Below, one piece after another: positions 59,664 to 64,000 of a stretch of DNA of 64,000 bases. The stretch is from Nocardioidaceae bacterium SCSIO 66511 (GTDB lineage Bacteria > Actinomycetota > Actinomycetes > Propionibacteriales > Nocardioidaceae). The stretch covers positions 2,914,001 through 2,978,000 of the forward strand of contig CP095846.1 in assembly GCA_023100825.1 (NCBI GenBank), given 5' to 3'. The notes beneath the pieces are model-generated. The model worked only from the letters and a program-made list of their open reading frames with translations, made no database searches and had not been told where the DNA came from. A program made the translations under genes and the position numbers. How positions within the stretch are numbered: the first letter of the stretch is position 1; each line of letters starts with the position of its first letter.

Positions 59664-60406
59664 CACAGACCCGACTCGCGCGTACGAACGAGGATTCGAC
59701 TGCACTCGGGGCACCGCACGACGGCGTCGTCGGGCTCGGCCGCGATCTCTCGCAGGTCGGCAGCGTTGAGCTCCAGACGGCAACCCTCGCAACGCCTCTG
59801 CTGCAACGCGGCCGCGCCGACGCCGCCCTGCTGAGCACGTAGCCGGTCGTAGAGCGTGAGGAGGTCGTCGGGCACTGACTTCACGGTCAGGTCTCGCTCG
59901 GCGGCGACTTCACTGCGCTTGCCCTCGAGCTCCTCGAGCGATTTGTCGCGCGTCGTCTCTGCCTCGGTGATCTGCGCCGCGACCTCGCTCAGCTCGGCGG
60001 TGACGGCATCGAGATCGCGTTGAGCGGTCTCCACCTGCTCCATCACCTCGAGCTCGTCGTCTTCGAGCGTGGAGATACGACGCTCGAGTGCCGTGAGCTC
60101 GTTCTGGAGGTTCTCGAGGTCCTTGGGGTTGGTGATCATCCCCGACCCGAGCCGCTGCTCGTCGCGCTCGCGACGAGCCTTGACCTGCTCGACCTCACCA
60201 TCGGCCTTGCGCTGTGCGCGTTCGAGATCGGAAACTGCCGTCTCCGCCTCGATCCGGCGGCCGTCGAGCTCGTCGCGGCGCGCGGTGAGCTCCTTCAGCG
60301 TCGCCAACTCGGGAAGGGACTGCATGCGCCGCTCGAACTGGGCGAGGGAGGAATCATGACTCTGGAGGTCCAGCAGAACGAGCTGCGCGGACGGATCGGC
60401 TTTCAG
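59663..60406 (-). CDS. coiled-coil zinc-ribbon protein (Rv2229c-like)
   Basis: A 247-residue protein with a long coiled coil (about residues 10-190; SHDSSLAQFERRMQSLPELA onward) and a C-terminal zinc ribbon: LQQRRCEGCRLELNAADLRE and VVRCPECSRIL, two CxxC pairs. The family sits beside rnhA and Nif3 genes in actinobacteria; function unknown. Its start appears to be CTG at 60406 behind GAGGAG six bases upstream; no ATG or GTG fits and homologues start (M/V)KADPxxQ. Overlaps rnhA by TGATG. Confidence 0.88.
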   Translation of the reverse strand: MKADPSAQLVLLDLQSHDSSLAQFERRMQSLPELATLKELTARRDELDGRRIEAETAVSDLERAQRKADGEVEQVKARRERDEQRLGSGMITNPKDLENLQNELTALERRISTLEDDELEVMEQVETAQRDLDAVTAELSEVAAQITEAETTRDKSLEELEGKRSEVAAERDLTVKSVPDDLLTLYDRLRAQQGGVGAAALQQRRCEGCRLELNAADLREIAAEPDDAVVRCPECSRILVRTRESGL

Positions 60407-60416
60407 CGTTGACTCC

Positions 60417-61577
60417 TCAACTCGGATCGGTCGGTGCCCACGGGAGGTGCATCGTCCAGGGATCTGTGACGGTGCGCGACACGCGGGTCTCCACCGTAGC
60501 GCCCTGTGCGGACATACGGTCGGCGAGCGTACGTGCGGCAACGGGCAGCCAGGTCCACTCCGCGGACCAGTGCGGTACGTCGATCACGGCGGGCGCGTCT
60601 GGTTGTTCCAACAGCTCACTCACCGGGTGGTGCCGCAGGTCGGAGGTGACGTACACGTCGGCGCCCTGGGCGCGTGCCCGGTCGAACAGGAAGTCGCCGG
60701 CGCCGCCACACAGCGCGACCTTTCGTACAACTCGATCGGGGTCACCGGCGACCCGCGCAACGCTTGCGGTGGCGGGCAGGGAGTCGACCACCAATGCGGC
60801 GAAGTCGCGCAACGACAACGGCTCTGCAATCTCGCCGATCCGACCGCTCCCCCGCTCACTAGGCAATGCCGCTAGCTCGAACAGGTCGTACGCGGGCTCC
60901 TCGTACGGATGCGCCGAACGCAGAGCAGCAAGGACGGCGCTGCGACGTGCGCGCGGCAGGATCATCTCCAGCCGGGTCTCGGCGACCTCCTCTACGCGAC
61001 CGGCCGAGCCGATCGTCGGGTTCGCCAACGCACTCGGGCGGAACGAGCCCGTGCCCTCGCCGGCGAAGAAGCAGCGGTCGTACTCGCCGATGTTGCCCGC
61101 TCCGGCCGCGCTGAGCGCATCGACGAGCGACGATGCATCGGCACGGGGTACGAACACCACGATCTTGTCGAGCGGATCTGCCGGGTCCGGATCCAGCGGC
61201 GCCGCGTCGTGCAGTCCGAAAACCTCGGCCATCGCGGCTGAGACACCACCGGGTGGTGCATCGGCGTTCGTATGGCAGGTGTGCAGGGCGATTCCTGAGC
61301 GGATCAGCTCGTGCACGACCCGACCCTTCGGCGTTGTCGCCGCGACGGAGTTCACGGCTCGCAACAGCAGCGGGTGATGCGTGACGATGAGATCGGCACC
61401 CCAGTCGACGGCCTCGTCGACGACGGCGGCGACCGGGTCGACGGCGAACAACACCTTCGACACCAGCTCGTCGGGGTCTCCGACCACGGTGCCGACGGCG
61501 TCCCAATCGTCGGCCCACCGTGGGTCGTACTGCTCATCGAGAACGGCGATCACGTCGGCGAGGCGGGGCGTACTCAC
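60417..61577 (-). CDS. Nif3-like dinuclear metal centre protein
   Basis: A 386-residue YbgI/NIF3 protein. It begins STPRLADVIAVLDEQYDPRW and shows the metal ligands ADLIVTHHPLLLRAVNS, IALHTCHTNADAPPGGVSAA and, near the C-terminus, DVPHWSAEWTW. A central PII-like insert (about residues 140-240) is typical of the longer actinobacterial form. Activity is uncertain; GTP cyclohydrolase-like activity has been reported for relatives. GTG at 61577 is chosen; the frame is open 58 codons further but only through the repeat array. Confidence 0.92.
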   Translation of the reverse strand: MSTPRLADVIAVLDEQYDPRWADDWDAVGTVVGDPDELVSKVLFAVDPVAAVVDEAVDWGADLIVTHHPLLLRAVNSVAATTPKGRVVHELIRSGIALHTCHTNADAPPGGVSAAMAEVFGLHDAAPLDPDPADPLDKIVVFVPRADASSLVDALSAAGAGNIGEYDRCFFAGEGTGSFRPSALANPTIGSAGRVEEVAETRLEMILPRARRSAVLAALRSAHPYEEPAYDLFELAALPSERGSGRIGEIAEPLSLRDFAALVVDSLPATASVARVAGDPDRVVRKVALCGGAGDFLFDRARAQGADVYVTSDLRHHPVSELLEQPDAPAVIDVPHWSAEWTWLPVAARTLADRMSAQGATVETRVSRTVTDPWTMHLPWAPTDPS

Positions 61578-61643
61578 GCAAGCGAGGCTAGCGCGAACGG
61601 GCGCGGGCTCCGCGCAGCCCACCGACTCTCGGCGTGAACTGAC

Positions 61644-61887
61644 GGCTTTGCCGCTTTCCTTCGGTTCGACTACTCGCCGCTTCGCTTCTCGTCGCTGTCG
61701 GCTTTGCCGCTTTCCTGCGGTTCGACCACTCGCCGCTTCGCTTCTCGTCACTGTCGGCTTTGCCGCTTTCCTTCGGTTCGACTACTCGGCGCTTCGCATC
61801 TCGTCGCTGTCGGCTCTCCGTACTTCTTTCGGTACGACTGCCCAACTGCCCGATTCCTCGTCGCTGTCGGCGTTCCCTACTTCCTTC
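61644..61887 (+). repeat. tandem 56-57 bp GC-rich units flanking copy C
   Basis: Contiguous units at 61644-61699, 61700-61755 and 61756-61811 are 56 bp and nearly identical (GGCTTTGCCGCTTTCC, then GTTCGACTACTCG, then CTCGTCGCTGTC). A fourth, 61812-61868 (57 bp), is diverged, and a fifth runs into the left inverted repeat of copy C. There are no spacers between units, so this is not a CRISPR. Related units flank copies A and B. Confidence 0.85.
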
Positions 61888-62205
61888 GGTTGGGGAAAGA
61901 CGCGGCGACGCGGGAGCCGCAGCTACGACCTCGGGTTGCTTGCCGGCTAACCCGATTCGGTTGGCTTATGCGGGGTCGGTGGGTGGTGCTTCACCAAGTA
62001 GACATGGTGAAGTACCGCTTTGCATGGCAGCGACACCGTGCAAAGTGACAGGTTACCGAGCCCGCTGGTACGCCAGTGCGTTAGCGGTACGGATGGTGAC
62101 GCCGACACCAACGTTACCCCGATCCCATATTAAGGTTCCGGGAAAGCCGCCAAGCGACGGAACCGAAATGGCCGCTCCGCGCGTCGCCGCGTCTTTTGCC
62201 CAGCC
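61888..62205 (-). repeat. 318-bp inverted-repeat element, copy C
   Basis: Complete element, inverted relative to copy A. Ends are 61888-61912 (core AAAGACGCGGCGACGCG) and 62180-62205. On the plus strand the core has a 10-bp hairpin CTTTGCATGG/CCGTGCAAAG with loop CAGCGACA, a 7-bp perfect hairpin CTTCACC/GGTGAAG, and the micro-ORF 62004-62048, MVKYRFAWQRHRAK. GATCCCATATTAA is shared with copy A. One further flank unit occupies 62206-62275. No gene is seen in 61578-62326. Confidence 0.85.
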
Positions 62206-62326
62206 GGAGTACGCGGGAAAGCCGACAGCGAGCCGGGATCGGGCATGCGGGTGGTCGCACGGCAGAAGCAAGTGCGCCGGCACGGCCGAGCCGGGCGAGC
62301 GAGCCGCAGACTGCACACAGAGCCGC

Positions 62327-62896
62327 TCAGTTCTTGATCCCGTCGAGCACAACTCGCTGGAGGCGACGCGCCTGATCGGTGCCGACGTTCGGGGCGCGCA
62401 GGACTCCGCCGATGAGTTGCAGTAGGTCCGTGGTGTCGATGTCGGCGCGCGCGACGCCGGCCTCCTGAGCATTCGACAGTACGAGGTCGACGCACTGATG
62501 CAGGATGTTCCGGCAGTACGAAACGGTGTCAGAGTCCTTGCTCACCGCATCGGCCAGCTCGGCGAAGATCACCCGCTTGCTCAAGGCGACATCGGTCCAC
62601 TCATCGACCCAGGCGGTGAGTGCGTCCCACGCCGGTAGGTCACGAACCAGTTCCTTGGTGACGACGGCGAGCTCGTCGACGGCTTCGCGATAGACGACCT
62701 CGGCGAGGACGAGTCGGGTCGGGAAGTGCCGGTAGAGCGTCCCGATGCCCACTCCGGCCGCGCGTGCGATCTCGTCGAGGGTGGCATCACTGCCCTTCGT
62801 ACGGAACGCGTCTCGAGCAGCGGCCACCAAAGCGTCGTAGTTGCGACGCGCGTCGGCCCGCTTCGGCCGCTGCCCGGGGGTCGCTTCGCCACCCAT
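62327..62896 (-). CDS. TetR-family repressor of the divergent drug exporter
   Basis: A 189-residue repressor: RRNYDALVAAARDAFRTKGS, then ATLDEIARAAGVGIGTLYRH and FPTRLVLAEVVYREAV form the HTH (about 18-62), typical of the subgroup with GVGIGTLYRHFPTR. The ligand domain is helical with YCRNILHQCV. It is divergent from an EmrB/QacA-type exporter gene and two identical-type palindromes lie between them, so it is probably a drug- or metabolite-responsive local repressor. Confidence 0.92.
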   Translation of the reverse strand: MGGEATPGQRPKRADARRNYDALVAAARDAFRTKGSDATLDEIARAAGVGIGTLYRHFPTRLVLAEVVYREAVDELAVVTKELVRDLPAWDALTAWVDEWTDVALSKRVIFAELADAVSKDSDTVSYCRNILHQCVDLVLSNAQEAGVARADIDTTDLLQLIGGVLRAPNVGTDQARRLQRVVLDGIKN

Positions 62897-62919
62897 CCTG
62901 AATCCTTCCGCAAATCGGC

Positions 62920-62966
62920 TTGCATAACCGGAGGATGCCTCCGTATAGTTCCGGAGGAAGCCTCCG
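62920..62966 (+). promoter_or_regulatory. exporter promoter with two TetR operators
   Basis: TTGCAT (62920-62925) and TATAGT (62944-62949), 18 bases apart, form the promoter of the MFS gene. CGGAGGATGCCTCCG (62929-62943) fills the spacer and CGGAGGAAGCCTCCG (62952-62966) follows the -10 box; the palindromes are 23 bp centre to centre. A repressor bound to both would block polymerase. Confidence 0.88.
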
Positions 62967-63007
62967 CTTCAGTCTACTCATCTCATCATGTCCCAGGGGG
63001 AATCACT

Positions 63008-64000
63008 GTGACCAGTCATGTCACAACCCAATCGGGCAGCGGCTCGGCCGAACCCCGCAGTCCCTCGCCCATCGCACTCCTGCTCATCTTGAGCACCCAA
63101 CTCATGGTCGTACTCGACCTCACCGTCGTGAACGTCGCGCTCCCAACGCTTCAGGACGACCTCGGGTTCACCCCGGCCGGACTCTCGTGGGTCATCAGCG
63201 CGTACGCCCTCACCTTCGGCGGACTGTTGTTACTCGGCGCACGACTCGGCGACATTCTCGGCCGGCGTCGTGTCCTGGTCGCCGGTATCGCCGTATTTGG
63301 TATCGCCTCGCTCCTCGGCGGGCTCGCCCCGAGCTCCGAACTTCTGCTGCTCGCTCGCGGTCTCCAAGGCGTAGGCGCCGCTGTGGCAGCGCCGCAGGCA
63401 CTAGCGCTCCTGACCATCTCGTACCCCGAGGGAACCGCCCGCCACCGCGCGCTCGCCTGGTACAGCGCCGTCTCGATCGGCGGCTCGGCAATCGGGCTGG
63501 TACTCGGCGGTGCTCTCACCGAGTTGCTGACGTGGCGTTGGGCGTTCTTCATCAACGTGCCCGTTGGCGTAGCGATCATCGCCCTGGCACCCACGTACCT
63601 TCCGTCCTCGCCGCGCAGTACGGGTCGTTTCGACTTCGCCGGCGCGGTTCTGGCCACCCTCGGCGTGGGCGCGATCGTGTACGGGTTGGTCCAAGCGGCC
63701 GAACACGGGTGGCAGAACTCCACGACGTTCGAGGCGTTGGCTCTCGGCTTCGTACTGCTTGCCGGCTTCATCGCGGTCGAGCGCCGATCGGGACAGCCGA
63801 TCACGCCACTGGGTCTGTTCGCCCACCGCGACCGCGTCGTCGCATACGTCTCCCGGCTGCTTCTGAGTGCCGCGATGATCGGTCTGTTCTTCTTCCTCAC
63901 CCAGTTTCTGCAGGTCGTGCACGGCTACGGCCCGGTCAAGACGGGGCTGGCGTTCCTGCCGCTGACCGTCATGCTGTTCACCTTCTCGCAGGTTTCCGCC
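63008..64000 (+). CDS. MFS drug exporter, DHA2 (EmrB/QacA) type, 3'-truncated by window
   Basis: At least 331 residues of a 14-helix MFS proton antiporter. Motifs: STQLMVVLDLTVVNVALPTL (DHA2 motif D1, LDxTVVNVALP), GARLGDILGRRRVLVAG (motif A), LARGLQGVGAAVAAPQALAL (motif B), and GGSAIGLVLGGALTE then WRWAFFINVPVGV (motif C region). GTG at 63008 with AGGGGGAA before it. It runs off the end of the window after the segment FLPLTVMLFTFSQVSA; the normal length is near 450-500. Under control of the divergent TetR gene. Confidence 0.92.
   Translation, partial: MTSHVTTQSGSGSAEPRSPSPIALLLILSTQLMVVLDLTVVNVALPTLQDDLGFTPAGLSWVISAYALTFGGLLLLGARLGDILGRRRVLVAGIAVFGIASLLGGLAPSSELLLLARGLQGVGAAVAAPQALALLTISYPEGTARHRALAWYSAVSIGGSAIGLVLGGALTELLTWRWAFFINVPVGVAIIALAPTYLPSSPRSTGRFDFAGAVLATLGVGAIVYGLVQAAEHGWQNSTTFEALALGFVLLAGFIAVERRSGQPITPLGLFAHRDRVVAYVSRLLLSAAMIGLFFFLTQFLQVVHGYGPVKTGLAFLPLTVMLFTFSQVSA

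Noticed and set aside
61578-61751. N-terminal extension of the Nif3-like frame
   Set aside because: These codons come from the 56-bp repeat units; NIF3 homology begins at the GTG at 61577.
61644-61887. Tandem repeats considered as a CRISPR array
   Set aside because: Units are contiguous 56-57 bp copies with no variable spacers, and no cas gene is in the window.

Overview
The window is high-GC, densely coded chromosomal DNA from an actinobacterium. Evidence: a WhiB-family regulator, a glnE/glnA2 pair, an actinobacterial-type rnpB, DUF1707 and DUF6318 proteins, a Rv3230c/DesA3-like desaturase pair, a MapB-type methionine aminopeptidase, GTG starts and ATGA/TGATG start-stop overlaps. I think Propionibacteriales/Nocardioidaceae is likely but cannot prove it from one window. 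A compositional signature runs through it: CGTACG is very frequent in coding DNA (six in 2821-3780 by hand count, where about 0.3 would be expected) but scarce in the DUF4143 ATPase gene and the repeat elements.

Layout. 164-15045 is a purine-catabolism island: an XRE-cupin regulator, a decayed MFS transporter, an AAA/DUF4143 ATPase that looks newly inserted, then uraH-uox-allB-alc (minus strand, coupled by TGATG overlaps), an HpcH/HpaI-like lyase, uraD, pucR, and a four-gene xanthine dehydrogenase/8-oxoguanine deaminase operon. Together these take xanthine (and 8-oxoguanine) through urate, hydroxyisourate, OHCU and allantoin to ureidoglycolate. Ureidoglycolate lyase and urease are not in the window. 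15578-25208 holds secreted/envelope proteins, a DUF2236 oxygenase with its TetR partner, a stand-alone LigD-type polymerase, a DesT-like TetR with a desaturase and its reductase, and an epimerase/TetR pair. 25305-30525 is a nitrogen/WhiB block (whiB, glnE, glnA2).

30652-41265 is a ten-gene, almost fully overlapping sialic-acid (nan) operon: CUT1 ABC transporter (no ATPase), N-acetylneuraminate lyase, GntR regulator, sulfatase, secreted sialidase, exported kelch mutarotase, a second lyase-family protein and an AGE-family epimerase. It sits between glnA2 and nadE/panB, genes I recall as loosely syntenic in actinobacteria. 41741-49838 contains small regulator/oxidoreductase pairs (MerR/SDR, HxlR/reductase), nadE, panB and map. 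49898-53178 has a MITE-like element, a small secreted protein, a GIDE-domain protein, rnpB and an SLC13-type permease. 53241-61577 has a secreted GH78 rhamnosidase, yaaA, an aminotransferase and the rnhA/cobC-fusion, zinc-ribbon and Nif3 block. 62327-64000 is a TetR/MFS-drug-exporter divergon, the exporter cut by the window edge.

The most unusual structure is a family of non-coding repeats: about 317-bp elements with 25-bp terminal inverted repeats, a conserved two-hairpin core containing a 14-codon micro-ORF, and flanking arrays of about 56-bp GC-rich units. Two copies are complete (15127-15443, and inverted 61888-62205); one is truncated with an internal insert (41373-41730). Two of the three sit exactly at the 3' ends of the purine and sialic-acid catabolic operons. 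Long hairpins with 15-nt loops recur between convergent genes, and many regulator genes have a clear palindromic operator in the adjacent intergenic space. Intergenic stretches above 300 bp are 15046-15577, 41266-41740 and 61578-62326; all three are occupied by the repeat family.
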